Part shown: piece after piece, positions 43,380 through 52,083 of the stretch | Layout of the letters: every line of letters begins with the position of its first letter | How positions within the stretch are numbered: position 1 is the stretch's first letter | From: Actinoplanes lobatus | Lineage (GTDB): Bacteria; Actinomycetota; Actinomycetes; Mycobacteriales; Micromonosporaceae | NCBI RefSeq assembly: GCF_014205215.1 | Contig: NZ_JACHNC010000001.1 | Location: 10,040,501-10,104,500 of the forward strand | DNA: 64,000 nucleotides | Reading direction: 5' to 3' | Translations under genes and position numbers: made by a program | Notes under the pieces: generated by a model | What the model saw: only the letters and a program-made list of their open reading frames with translations | What the model was told of the DNA's origin: nothing | Databases searched by the model: none

Positions 43380-45573
43380 CGGCGGCGTGCGCGGCGAGCC
43401 AGGCGGTGGCGGTTTCGGCGTTCTGGGGGCGGGCGATGCCGTACCCCTGGGCGTAGTCGCAGCCGTACTCGCGCAGCCGGTCGAGGATCTCCTCGTCCTC
43501 GACGCCCTCGGCCACGATCCGCATGCCGAGGCTGTGGGCCAGCTGGACGGTGCTGTGCACGATGGCGGCGCTGCGCGGGTCGGTGCCGCAGCGGCTCACG
43601 AAGGCGCGGTCCAGTTTGAGGTCGTCGGCCGGCAGCACCTGGAGGTAGCCGAGGCTGGAGTAGCCGGTGCCGTAGTCGTCGACGGCCAGGCGTACGCCCA
43701 TGTCGCGTAGCGTGCCGAGCCGTTGGAGGGCGTTGTCGGCGTCGGTCATCAGGACGCTCTCGGTGACCTCCAGCTCGAGTGCGGAGGCGGGCAGCCGGTA
43801 GCGCTCCAGCAGCGCGGCGACCTGGTCGGGGAAGGCGGGGTCGCGCAGGTTGGAGACCGACAGGTTGACCGCGACCGGCACGTCGAGGCCCTGATCGTGC
43901 CAGGCGCGGCTCTGCCGGCAGGCGAGGTCGAGCACCGCCCCGGTGATGCGGCCCATCAGGTCGGCGCTCTCCGCGGTGGGCAGGAACGCGTCCGGGTAGA
44001 CCAGCCCGCGGACCGGGTGCTGCCAGCGGACCAGCGCCTCCACGCCGACGACCCGGCGTTCGGGGCCGACGGTGACCTTGGGCTGGTAGTGCAGGACCAG
44101 TTCGTCGCGGTCCAGGCCGGCGCGCAGTTCCTCGAGCGTGGTGAGGCGGGCGCGGGCGTGGTCGTCGAGGCCGGTGGCGAAGACCGGGCCGCCGTGCCCG
44201 TGTTTGGCGGCGTACATGGCCACGTCGGCGCGGCGCAGCAGGGTGGAGCGGTCGGCGCCGTCGTCGGGGCGGACCGCGATGCCGATGCTGGCGTCGACGT
44301 GCAGATCGACCTCGGGCAGCAGGAACGGCTCCCGCAGGGCGCTCAGCATCCGGTTCACCACGGCGGCCGCGTCGTCGCGGCCCATGCCCGGCATGAGCAG
44401 TGCGAACTCGTCGCCGCCGAGCCGGGCCAGCAGGACCGGCCCGCGGACCGCGTCGCGCAGCCGGGCGCCGACCAGCCGCAGCAGGCTGTCCCCGACGTCG
44501 TGGCCGAAGCTGTCGTTGACCTCCTTGAACCGGTCCAGGTCGAGGAAGGCCACGGCGAGCGGCCCGTCGGTGGCGGCCAGCTCGCCGTCGAGGCGTTCGA
44601 TGAAATGGCGCCGGTTGGCGAGGCCGGTCAGCTCGTCGGTGCGGGCCATCCGGCGGGCCGCGCCCAACTGCTCGGCGGTTCGGACGCTGGCCATCATCCG
44701 GATGATCGCGGCGGTCACCGCGGTCGCGGCGAGCACGCTGCTGACCGTTTCGACGGACCGGTCGCTGAGCACCGCGAAGATCAGAAGACCGAGGGACACC
44801 ACGGCCAACCCGGCGGGTACGGCGGTGCTGAGCCAGATGTTCGGCTGCCCCGTCTCACGCCGGCGAGCCGGTTGCCAGGCGGCCGCGGCGAGCACGAGCA
44901 GCCCGGCGATCCACAGCAGGTCCAGCGAGTGGGGCGCCTCGACGCCCTGCCAGAGCATCATCAGGGTGATCGTGTCGGCGGCGGCGAACAGGCCCATTCC
45001 GGCGATCAGCAGCCCGAGGACCCGGTCGGGGCGCCACCCGCACAGCGCCCACGCGCCGAGCAGGCTGCCGGTGACGGCGATGTCGCACAGCGGGTAGGCG
45101 GCGTTCACGACGACGCCGAGTGTGGTGGAGTGCGGGGCCGGTTCGACGGCGGCCAGCACCGGCAGGGAGACCAGGGCGGCCACCGCGGTCGCGGCGATCA
45201 CCCCGTCCAGCCAGGCGGTGGCGCCGAGCCGGGGCAGCCGCCTGCGCAGCAGCAGCACGAGGGCGACCGCGAAGGCGGGGTAGAAGGCGAGCCACAGCGC
45301 GTCGGCCCAGGTCGCCAGTGGCTCCGGGTGGATGTTGCGCACCCAGAGGAACGAGTAGAGGTCGCCGCCCGCGGAGCCGATCATGCCGGCCGCCAGGAAC
45401 ACCCAGGCCGGTTCGCCCCGGCGCGCGCGGGCCGCGACGAGCAGGCCGGGGATCAGGTAGGCGGCGGTGAGCAGCGCCCCGCCCGCCGGATGGTCACCGA
45501 TTCCGGATCCGAGGTCGGACAGGACGCAGACGACCACCTCGACACCAACGAGCACACCGGCCAGCCACCACAT
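43354..45573 (-). CDS. Membrane GGDEF-EAL cyclic-di-GMP protein
   Basis: The 739-residue protein has nine or so N-terminal membrane helices (residues about 1-290), a GGDEF domain with intact LARLGGDEFALL near 391, and an EAL domain with VEALVRWQHP near 512 and DDYGTGYSSLGYL near 635. Both active-site signatures are conserved, so it could make or degrade cyclic-di-GMP, likely in response to a membrane signal. The ATG at 45573 is the first that fits the membrane domain. It is convergent with brxL and divergent from the hydrolase gene, and marks the edge of the defence locus. Confidence 0.88.
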   Translation of the reverse strand: MWWLAGVLVGVEVVVCVLSDLGSGIGDHPAGGALLTAAYLIPGLLVAARARRGEPAWVFLAAGMIGSAGGDLYSFLWVRNIHPEPLATWADALWLAFYPAFAVALVLLLRRRLPRLGATAWLDGVIAATAVAALVSLPVLAAVEPAPHSTTLGVVVNAAYPLCDIAVTGSLLGAWALCGWRPDRVLGLLIAGMGLFAAADTITLMMLWQGVEAPHSLDLLWIAGLLVLAAAAWQPARRRETGQPNIWLSTAVPAGLAVVSLGLLIFAVLSDRSVETVSSVLAATAVTAAIIRMMASVRTAEQLGAARRMARTDELTGLANRRHFIERLDGELAATDGPLAVAFLDLDRFKEVNDSFGHDVGDSLLRLVGARLRDAVRGPVLLARLGGDEFALLMPGMGRDDAAAVVNRMLSALREPFLLPEVDLHVDASIGIAVRPDDGADRSTLLRRADVAMYAAKHGHGGPVFATGLDDHARARLTTLEELRAGLDRDELVLHYQPKVTVGPERRVVGVEALVRWQHPVRGLVYPDAFLPTAESADLMGRITGAVLDLACRQSRAWHDQGLDVPVAVNLSVSNLRDPAFPDQVAALLERYRLPASALELEVTESVLMTDADNALQRLGTLRDMGVRLAVDDYGTGYSSLGYLQVLPADDLKLDRAFVSRCGTDPRSAAIVHSTVQLAHSLGMRIVAEGVEDEEILDRLREYGCDYAQGYGIARPQNAETATAWLAAHAAVTAAPAHR

Positions 45574-45618
45574 GCCGGGTCCTATCGGAGGTGCGGGCCG
45601 GGGGTTGAGAATCTCTGG

Positions 45619-46437
45619 GTGCCGCGCTTCCCCGCCTCTGACGGTGTCCAGCTGTTCTACGACGTCCTCGGTACGGGTGATCCGCTGGTGGTGCTGGGCG
45701 GCGGCCCCGGTATGGACGTGCGCTACCTGGGCGATCTCGGCGGTCTCTCGGGCGGCCGGCGGCTGATCCGGCTGGACGGGCGCGCGGCGGGCCGGTCCGA
45801 GGTGCCGGCGGACCGGTCGACGGTGTCGTTCGTCCGGCAGGCGGGCGATGTGGAGGCGCTGCGCGAGCATCTGGGCCTGGACCGGTTCGACCTGCTGGCC
45901 CATTCGGCGGGTTCGCTGACCGCCCAGGAGTACGCGGCCCGCCGTCCCGGTCGGGTGCGCCGGCTGATCCTGGTGACGCCGGTGGGGCGTACCGGCCGGG
46001 ACATCGACCTCGCCGACGTGGCCGCGGTCCGCGCCACCCGCAGCGCCGAACCGTGGTATCCGCAGGCCGCGGCCGCCGCCCGCGAGGTGGCGGCCGGCGG
46101 TCAGGGCCCGTTCCTCCAGGCCCGGCTCATCCCGTTCCACTGGCACCGATGGACGCCGGAGCGCCGCCACGAGTACGTGGCGGGCCATTCGACGTCGCTG
46201 CCGTGGTTGCGTGACGCGTTCTACGCGGGAGCCGAGGCGGCCTGCCCGTCCCCGGTGAACGCGCCGGTGCTGGTGGTGGCGGGCGCCTCGGACGGCATGA
46301 TCGGCGTCGCCCCGGCGCGGACGGTGGCGGCCGCTCATCCGGGTGCCCGTCTGGAGGTGATGCCGGCTTCCGGTCATCGCCCGTGGGTGGAGGAGCCGGC
46401 GGCCTTCCGCGAGCTGGTGGACGCCTTCCTCGGCTGA
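45619..46437 (+). CDS. Alpha/beta hydrolase
   Basis: The 272-residue protein is a standard alpha/beta-hydrolase: oxyanion motif GGGPGMD near 27-33, nucleophile elbow AHSAGS near 92-97 (first Gly of GxSxG replaced by Ala), an acid in GASDGM near 217 and the final catalytic His in ASGHRPW near 251. It resembles proline iminopeptidase-like hydrolases. GTG at 45619 is inferred; the upstream sequence lacks a strong ribosome site and the start is uncertain. The substrate is unknown. Confidence 0.8.
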   Translation: MPRFPASDGVQLFYDVLGTGDPLVVLGGGPGMDVRYLGDLGGLSGGRRLIRLDGRAAGRSEVPADRSTVSFVRQAGDVEALREHLGLDRFDLLAHSAGSLTAQEYAARRPGRVRRLILVTPVGRTGRDIDLADVAAVRATRSAEPWYPQAAAAAREVAAGGQGPFLQARLIPFHWHRWTPERRHEYVAGHSTSLPWLRDAFYAGAEAACPSPVNAPVLVVAGASDGMIGVAPARTVAAAHPGARLEVMPASGHRPWVEEPAAFRELVDAFLG

Positions 46438-46466
46438 TCCCGCTCGCCGGGCAGAATGCGAGAACC

Positions 46467-46497
46467 CTGACAAATCACCGGATGACTGGGATAGAAC
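46467..46497 (+). promoter_or_regulatory. Possible sigma-A-like promoter for 2-MIB operon
   Basis: CTGACA (46467-46472) and ATAGAA (46491-46496) are 18 bp apart in the 101-bp gap before the encapsulin gene. An 8-bp direct repeat CCGGATGA flanks the region (46478 and 46516). The match is moderate and the transcription start is not known. Confidence 0.35.
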
Positions 46498-46538
46498 CAG
46501 CATGTCACCCTACATCCGGATGAAACGGGGCGTTCACC

Positions 46539-47951
46539 GTGACCAGTTCTGTGAAGTCGTCGAAAACGCGTGAGGAAAAGGATCAGCAGTACCAGCAGAG
46601 CCTGAGCACCACGGCGGCCCGGAATCTGACCAACACCACCAAGTCGGTCCCGCAGATGCAGGAGATCACCTCACGGTGGCTGCTGCGCAAGCTGCCGTGG
46701 GTGGAGGTGTCCGGTGGCGCCTACCGGGTGAACCGGCGGATGACCTACCGGATCGGCGACGGCCGGCTCACCTTCATCAACACCGGGTCGTCGGTGCAGG
46801 TGGTGCCGGAGGAGCTGCGGGAGATCGCGGTGCTCGCCGGGATCGACGACATGGAGCTGCTGAGCGCGATCGCGGGCCGGTTCGAGCAGCAGGAGTACGA
46901 GCCGGGGCAGGTGATCGTCGAGTTCGGGTCGGTAGCCGACAACATGTACCTGATCGCGCACGGCAAGGTTGTCAAGGTGGGGGTCGGCGCGTACGGCGAC
47001 CCGCTGAGCCTGGGTGTGATGGCCGACGGGGAGGCGTTCGGCGAGCGGGTGCTGATCGAGGGCGACCCGATCTGGGCGTACACCGCGAAGGCGATGACCT
47101 CGGTGACCATCCTGGCACTGCCGCGGTCGGCGTTCGCCGAGCTGGCGGCGACCAGCGAGACGTTGCGGCGGCACGTGGACGGGTTCCGGGACAACACCCG
47201 GCGGCCGCAGAACAAGTACGGTGAGGCCGAGATCAAGTTGGCGGCCGGGCACGAAGGCGAACCGACGCTGGCCGGCACGTACGTCGACTACGAGCTGCGC
47301 CCCCGCGAGTACGAGCTGAGCGTGGCCCAGACCGTCCTCAAGATCCACACCCGGGTCGCGGACCTCTTCAACGACCCGATGGACCAGGTGGATCAGCAGT
47401 TGCGGCTGACCGTGGAGGCGTTGCGGGAGCGGCAGGAGTACGAGCTGGTCAACAACCGTGAGTTCGGTCTGCTGCACAACGCCGACCTGCGCCAGCGCAT
47501 CCACACCCGCAGTGGCCCGCCCACCCCGGACGACCTGGATGAACTGCTCGCCATGCGGCGCAGCACCCGGATCTTCCTGGCCCATCCGCAGGCGATCGCG
47601 GCGTTCGGCCGGGAGTGCACGAAACGGGGCATCTACCCGCCGACGGTGGACCTGGACGGGCACACCGTCCCGTCCTGGCGCGGGGTGCCGATCCTGCCGT
47701 CCGGCAAGATCCCGATCAGCCCCACGCACACCACGTCGATCCTGGCGATGCGGACCGGCGAACAGGACCAGGGTGTCATCGGGCTGCACCAGACCGGGCT
47801 GCCGGACGAGTACCAGCCGGGCCTCAACGTGCGGTTCATGGGGATCGACGAGAAGGCGATCATGTCGTACCTGGTCAGCGCGTACTACTCGGCGGCCGTG
47901 CTGGTGCCGGACGCGCTGGGCATCCTCGACGACGTCGAGCTGTCGCACTGA
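46539..47951 (+). CDS. Family 2B encapsulin shell protein with cNMP-binding domain
   Basis: The 470-residue protein combines an HK97-type encapsulin shell fold (N-arm [21 protein letters not shown]-terminal blocks [27 protein letters not shown] and the [20 protein letters not shown] end) with an inserted cyclic-nucleotide-binding-like domain at about residues 105-220 ([33 protein letters not shown]). This is the family 2B encapsulin linked to 2-methylisoborneol synthases in actinomycetes and cyanobacteria. It would form a compartment around the terpene cyclase. GTG at 46539 is the start; its stop overlaps the synthase start as TGATG. Confidence 0.93.
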   Translation: MTSSVKSSKTREEKDQQYQQSLSTTAARNLTNTTKSVPQMQEITSRWLLRKLPWVEVSGGAYRVNRRMTYRIGDGRLTFINTGSSVQVVPEELREIAVLAGIDDMELLSAIAGRFEQQEYEPGQVIVEFGSVADNMYLIAHGKVVKVGVGAYGDPLSLGVMADGEAFGERVLIEGDPIWAYTAKAMTSVTILALPRSAFAELAATSETLRRHVDGFRDNTRRPQNKYGEAEIKLAAGHEGEPTLAGTYVDYELRPREYELSVAQTVLKIHTRVADLFNDPMDQVDQQLRLTVEALRERQEYELVNNREFGLLHNADLRQRIHTRSGPPTPDDLDELLAMRRSTRIFLAHPQAIAAFGRECTKRGIYPPTVDLDGHTVPSWRGVPILPSGKIPISPTHTTSILAMRTGEQDQGVIGLHQTGLPDEYQPGLNVRFMGIDEKAIMSYLVSAYYSAAVLVPDALGILDDVELSH

Positions 47952-48994
47952 TGGCGGCGACCCTGGCGCCGTCCGGGGATCTGCGTAGGCTGCTGCCCGG
48001 TCGCGGCATGTCGGCGGCCTTCCTGGGCCCGCTGGTCAAGCCGCTGCCGGAGGGTGAGCTGTTCTGCCCGGACGCGTTGCGCGACGATCCGGCCCTGGGC
48101 GAGGTGGTCGACGACGGTCTGATCGCCTGGGCCGGCGAGGTCGGGATCTACCAGGGCAGGCTGGACAAGCTGCGGTCGTACGGCTTCGGCCGCTACATGA
48201 TGCTGGCGCACCCGGCGGTCGACGATCCGGACCGGCTGCTCGCCGCCACGAAGTGCCTGGTGGCCGAGTGGGCGGCGGACGACTACTACGTCGACGAGGT
48301 GGAGCTGGGGTCGGATCCGATGGTGGTCGGCTCCCGGCTGGCCCGGCTCATGTCGGTGGTCGACCCGGCGGCGATGGTGCCGCGCTACGCCACCGACATG
48401 GACGCCTACCACCGGTTGCAACCGATCTCGGAGGCCTTCCGCACGGCGATGGAACACCTGGCCCGGTACGCCTCCACCGCGCAGGTCGGCCGGTTCCAGC
48501 ATCAGATGGCGATCCTGTTCCTGGCCTGGTGCCAGGAGGCGGACTGGCACGCCAACCGGCGCACTCCCCCGGTCTGGGAGTACCTGGTCCAGCGGCATCT
48601 CAACAGCTACATGCCGCCGATGATCCTGATCGACGCGCTGGCCGGGTACGAGCTGTCCGCGCACGAGTTCTACCACCCGGAGGTGCGCCGCGCCTACACG
48701 ACGGCCGCCAACGCCGCGGTCCTCGTCAACGACATCTACTCGGCGCCGTCGGAATCGGACAACGACTACAACCTGCCGAAGGTGCTGGCGCAGGCCGAGG
48801 GCCTCACCGAGAAGGAGGCGATGCGGCGCACCGTCGAGATCCACAACGAGTTGATGCACACCTTCGTCGAACTGGCCGCCCGGCTCAGCGTCGCCGGATC
48901 GCCGAATCTGCGGCGGTTCCTCGCGGACGTCTGGGCCTGGACCGGCGGCAGCCGCCGCTGGCACGCGACCACCGGGCGCTATCAGAGGAGTTGA
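47951..48994 (+). CDS. 2-methylisoborneol synthase (class I terpene cyclase)
   Basis: The 347-residue protein converts 2-methyl-GPP to 2-methylisoborneol, the earthy odour compound. The metal-binding motifs are DDYYVDE near residues 110-116 and NDIYSAPSE near 259-267 (the NSE triad), with the RY-type C-terminus. It is translationally coupled to the encapsulin. Actinomycete homologues are usually longer because of a disordered N-terminal extension that serves cargo loading; here the enzyme fold starts after only about 30 residues, so that extension is short or absent. Confidence 0.92.
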   Translation: MAATLAPSGDLRRLLPGRGMSAAFLGPLVKPLPEGELFCPDALRDDPALGEVVDDGLIAWAGEVGIYQGRLDKLRSYGFGRYMMLAHPAVDDPDRLLAATKCLVAEWAADDYYVDEVELGSDPMVVGSRLARLMSVVDPAAMVPRYATDMDAYHRLQPISEAFRTAMEHLARYASTAQVGRFQHQMAILFLAWCQEADWHANRRTPPVWEYLVQRHLNSYMPPMILIDALAGYELSAHEFYHPEVRRAYTTAANAAVLVNDIYSAPSESDNDYNLPKVLAQAEGLTEKEAMRRTVEIHNELMHTFVELAARLSVAGSPNLRRFLADVWAWTGGSRRWHATTGRYQRS

Positions 48995-48996
48995 TG

Positions 48997-49830
48997 ATGA
49001 CGAGCACGATTCTGCGTACCGATTTCGAGAAGTCGGTGGCCGCGTACTGGAACACCAACCGGAACGATCCGGTCAACCTGCGGCTGGGCGAGGTGGACGA
49101 CCTCTACCACCATCACTACGGCGTCGGACCGTACGACCCGTCCGTCCTGGAGGGCCCTGAGCAGCGGATCATCGACGAGCTGCACCGGCTGGAGAGCGCG
49201 CAGGCCGACCTGCTGCTCGACTATCTCGCTCCGGTCGGGCCGGACGATCTGATCCTGGACGCCGGTTCCGGTCGCGGCGGCACCAGCATCATGGCGCACC
49301 AGCGGTTCGGGTGCGAGGTGGACGGGGTGTCGATCTCCGAGTACCAGGTGGGGTTCGCCGACGACCAGGCGGCGCGGCGCGGCATCGCCGACCGGGTCCG
49401 CTTCCACTTCCGGAACATGCTGGACACGCGGCTGCCGTCCGGTTCCCGCCAGGCGATCTGGACCAACGAGACGACCATGTATGTCGATCTCGCCGACCTG
49501 TACCGCGAGTTCGCGCGGGTGCTGAACTTCGGCGGCCGCTACGTGTGCATCACCGGATGCGCCAACGACGTCACCGGGCTGCGATCGAAAGCGGTCAGCC
49601 GGATCAACGAGCACTACACGTGCGACATCCATCCGCGCAGCGCCTACTTCCGCGCGCTGGCCGACAACGGCCTGGTCCCGATCGAGGTCGTCGACCTCAC
49701 GGCGGCGACCATCCCGTACTGGCAGCTGCGCGCCCGGTCGTCGGTCGCGACCGGCATCGAGGAGGCCTTCCTCACCGCCTACCAGGAGGGCAGCTTCCAC
49801 TACCTGCTGATCGCCGCAGACCGCATTTAA
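48997..49830 (+). CDS. gppmt: Geranyl diphosphate 2-C-methyltransferase
   Basis: The 277-residue protein methylates geranyl diphosphate at C2 using S-adenosylmethionine, the first step to 2-methylisoborneol. Visible features are LDAGSGRGGT near residue 86 (SAM site), YHHHYGVGPYD near 32-42 and WTNETTMYV near 155, all typical of GPPMT. Two ATGs (48994 and 48997) are adjacent; the second is preferred for spacing from AGAGGAG. The gene follows the synthase directly, and a strong hairpin ends the operon. The TAA stop lies in the TTTAACCCC motif. Confidence 0.93.
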   Translation: MTSTILRTDFEKSVAAYWNTNRNDPVNLRLGEVDDLYHHHYGVGPYDPSVLEGPEQRIIDELHRLESAQADLLLDYLAPVGPDDLILDAGSGRGGTSIMAHQRFGCEVDGVSISEYQVGFADDQAARRGIADRVRFHFRNMLDTRLPSGSRQAIWTNETTMYVDLADLYREFARVLNFGGRYVCITGCANDVTGLRSKAVSRINEHYTCDIHPRSAYFRALADNGLVPIEVVDLTAATIPYWQLRARSSVATGIEEAFLTAYQEGSFHYLLIAADRI

Positions 49831-49852
49831 CCCCATTTCCTGTACGCACAAG

Positions 49853-49885
49853 GCCGCGGCCTGGGACTTCCGTCCAGGCCGCGGC
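49853..49885. terminator. Terminator hairpin after 2-MIB operon
   Basis: GCCGCGGCCTGG (49853-49864) and CCAGGCCGCGGC (49874-49885) pair perfectly around a 9-base loop, 22 bp after the methyltransferase stop and before the convergent thioesterase gene. There is no U-run, as is common in actinomycetes. It may serve both directions. Confidence 0.8.
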
Positions 49886-49926
49886 GCGCCCGCCGGGCGT
49901 GACCGGTCCGTCGCCGGCCGGGGTGA

Positions 49927-50370
49927 TCAGCGGATCAGGGCGGTGGCCAGGGTGCGGGCGTGGTCGGTCCACGGGACCGGGCGCATGGTGGCCGGGTCGA
50001 GGCGGATGTTGACCCGGCGGCCCTCGGCGTAGACGGTCTCCCCGTCCAGCGAGGTCACCCGGAAGCCGTAGGAGGCGCTGGAGTTGCCGAGCCGGTCGAG
50101 CCAGAAGTGGACGGCGATGTCACCGACGCTGGCGACCGGGCGGTGGAAGATGATCGCGTACTCCCGGACGGCGTTGAAGGCGTCCGGCGCGGTGGGACGG
50201 CCGCCGGCGAAGGAGACGCCCCGGTCGGCCCACCACTGGGAGACGGCGCGTTCGACCAGCACCGCGTACCGCGAGTTGTGCAGGATGCCCATGGCGTCGA
50301 GGTCGTCGAAGTGGACCGCGGTGTGCTCGACGGCCCCGAAGGCGGCGCCGGTCTCGGTGACGGTGGTCAT
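49927..50370 (-). CDS. Hotdog-fold acyl-CoA thioesterase
   Basis: The 147-residue protein has the 4-hydroxybenzoyl-CoA thioesterase pattern HFDDLDAMGILHNSRY near residues 20-35, with the catalytic Asp, and a hotdog-like sequence after it. It would hydrolyse acyl-CoA or aryl-CoA esters in the cytoplasm; the substrate is not evident. Its ATG overlaps the TetR gene stop as ATGA, so the pair is cotranscribed and the enzyme is likely in the TetR regulon. Confidence 0.88.
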   Translation of the reverse strand: MTTVTETGAAFGAVEHTAVHFDDLDAMGILHNSRYAVLVERAVSQWWADRGVSFAGGRPTAPDAFNAVREYAIIFHRPVASVGDIAVHFWLDRLGNSSASYGFRVTSLDGETVYAEGRRVNIRLDPATMRPVPWTDHARTLATALIR

Positions 50371-50999
50371 GTCTGCTCCAGGATCATCGGGTCGATGGTG
50401 ACGGCGCGCAGGTGCTCGAGGAGCTGCCGGCGGGCCTGGGCGTAGGTGGTCGCGGCGCCGGCGACCGGGGCCTGCATCACGGCGCAGACCCCGAGTGACT
50501 CGACGTGGTAGGCGAGCCCGGCCGGGTCGACGCCGGGCCGCAGCTCGCCGAGGCCGACCGCCTCACCGGCCAGGCCGGTCAGGAAGGTCATCCAGGCGGT
50601 GAGCTCGCCGGCGAGGCGGTCCCGGATGACGCCCGGGCGGGCGTTGAACTCGAAGTGGGCGTTGGCGAAGAAGCAGCCGCCGGGAAGCACCCTGGCCTCG
50701 TAGAACGCGATCCGCCGATCGTGCACGGCCCACAGCCGGCGGACCCCGGCCGGGACCTCCAGGGCGGGCCGGATGACCCGGTCGCGCCACTGGGCGCGGG
50801 CCTGGTCGATGACGGCGAGCTGGAGCGCCTCCTTGGATCGCCAGTGGGCGAAGAGGCCGGACTTGCTGACGCCGAGCGCGTCGGCGACCTGGCTCAGTGA
50901 CAGGCCGTCGAGGCCGGAGACGGTGGCCAGCACGAGCGCCTGCTCGAGCACCGCGCTGCGGGTGCGCTCGCCGCGGATGAGCCGGCCGTCCTGGGTCAT
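50367..50999 (-). CDS. TetR-family transcriptional regulator
   Basis: The 210-residue protein has an N-terminal helix-turn-helix (LSQVADALGVSKSGLFAHWRSKEAL, given in parts near residues 35-60) and a helical ligand-binding C-terminal domain. It probably represses its own operon with the thioesterase, and perhaps the divergent oxidoreductase, by binding the palindrome at 51022-51047 directly upstream. The ligand is unknown. Confidence 0.92.
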   Translation of the reverse strand: MTQDGRLIRGERTRSAVLEQALVLATVSGLDGLSLSQVADALGVSKSGLFAHWRSKEALQLAVIDQARAQWRDRVIRPALEVPAGVRRLWAVHDRRIAFYEARVLPGGCFFANAHFEFNARPGVIRDRLAGELTAWMTFLTGLAGEAVGLGELRPGVDPAGLAYHVESLGVCAVMQAPVAGAATTYAQARRQLLEHLRAVTIDPMILEQT

Positions 51000-51021
51000 G
51001 CCCCGAACCTACAATCCGACC

Positions 51022-51047
51022 GACCGTTCGTAAATATAACGACGGTC
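51022..51047. promoter_or_regulatory. Likely TetR operator
   Basis: GACCGTTCG at 51022-51030 and CGACGGTC at 51040-51047 form an imperfect inverted repeat around an AT-rich centre (TAAATATAA) in the 83-bp gap between the divergent TetR and oxidoreductase genes. The AT-rich centre may include a promoter element. Form and place are typical of TetR auto-operators. Confidence 0.7.
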
Positions 51048-51082
51048 ACTGCCGCGCCGTCCTCTGTGGAAGTGTGGGTGGC

Positions 51083-52012
51083 ATGGTGAAACTCGGCATC
51101 AACCTGCCACAGTTCCGTCACTACTCCCCCGGCCCCGACGTGATCGCCGCGGCCCGGGCGTTCGAGGAGATCGGCTACGACAGTCTGTGGGCCTTCGAAC
51201 GGCTGCTCGTGCCACGCGACCAGAGCGGGCCGCACGGGCTGTACGGCGTACCCGATCTGCCCTGGCCCGACCGCTACCGGGGCGTGACCGACCCGCTGAT
51301 CACGCTCACCCTGGCGGCCGCCGTCACCGACCGCATCGAGCTGGCCTCCGGGGTGCTGGTGGTGCCGTTCCACGCGCCGCTGCAACTGGCCCGCGCGCTG
51401 GCGACCCTCGACGCGGCCAGCGGCGGCCGGGTGATCGCCGGGCTGGGCACGGGCTGGTCGCCGGACGAGTTCGAGGCCGGTTCGCCGGTGCCGCGCACCG
51501 GGCGGGGCCGGGCGCTGGACGAGTTCCTGGACATCGCGGCCGCCGTCTGGGGCCCCGACCCGGTCACCTACGACACCGGCCGCTACCGGTCGGCGCCCGC
51601 CGACATCGCCCCGAAGCCGGCCCGGCCGATCCCGGTGCTGCTCGGCGGGGCCGGCGAGAAGGCGCTGGCCCGGGTGGCCCGGCGCGCCGACGGCTGGGTG
51701 GCCAGCGGCACGGCCCCGGCCCAGGTGAAGACGACGTGGGCCCGGATCCGGGAGATGGCCGCCGAGGTGGGCCGCGACCCGGCGGCGCTCAGCTGCACGG
51801 CCCAGATCGGCACCCTGGACATCACCGAGTCGACCGCGTCACCCCGTCCGCCGTACGCGGGAAGCGTGGCCCAGCTGGCCGAGGACGTGGCGGCACTCGC
51901 CGAGGCGGGCGCCGACCACATCTACGTGACCCTCCCGGCCGCGGTCGACGACCTGAAGGAGCTGATCGACCGCGCCGCCGAGTTCCACGAGAAGGCCCGC
52001 GCCGCCCTCTGA
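51083..52012 (+). CDS. LLM-class F420-dependent oxidoreductase
   Basis: The 309-residue protein is a luciferase-like monooxygenase-fold enzyme: LGINLPQFRHYSPGPD at the N-terminus, AFEEIGYDSLWAFERLLVP, ELASGVLVVPFHAPLQLA and VLLGGAGEKAL. Family members in actinomycetes commonly use coenzyme F420. ATG at 51083 is chosen; GTG at 51074 is an alternative. The last 55 bp (51956-52010) recur exactly at 56285-56339, so the 3' end has been duplicated. Confidence 0.88.
   Translation: MVKLGINLPQFRHYSPGPDVIAAARAFEEIGYDSLWAFERLLVPRDQSGPHGLYGVPDLPWPDRYRGVTDPLITLTLAAAVTDRIELASGVLVVPFHAPLQLARALATLDAASGGRVIAGLGTGWSPDEFEAGSPVPRTGRGRALDEFLDIAAAVWGPDPVTYDTGRYRSAPADIAPKPARPIPVLLGGAGEKALARVARRADGWVASGTAPAQVKTTWARIREMAAEVGRDPAALSCTAQIGTLDITESTASPRPPYAGSVAQLAEDVAALAEAGADHIYVTLPAAVDDLKELIDRAAEFHEKARAAL
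51956..52010 (+). repeat. 55-bp direct repeat, left copy
   Basis: The last codons of the oxidoreductase gene (51956-52010) are identical to 56285-56339 in the same orientation. The next base differs, giving TGA here and TAA in the right copy, and then ATC is shared. Repeats of a gene 3' end at both ends of a segment are typical of att sites of integrative elements. Confidence 0.85.
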
Positions 52013-52083
52013 TCGCTGGGACGCCCGCGGCCGGCACTGCTCGCGTCGGCTATTTCGCGCATGAGGCGTCGGCAGCAGCGAGT

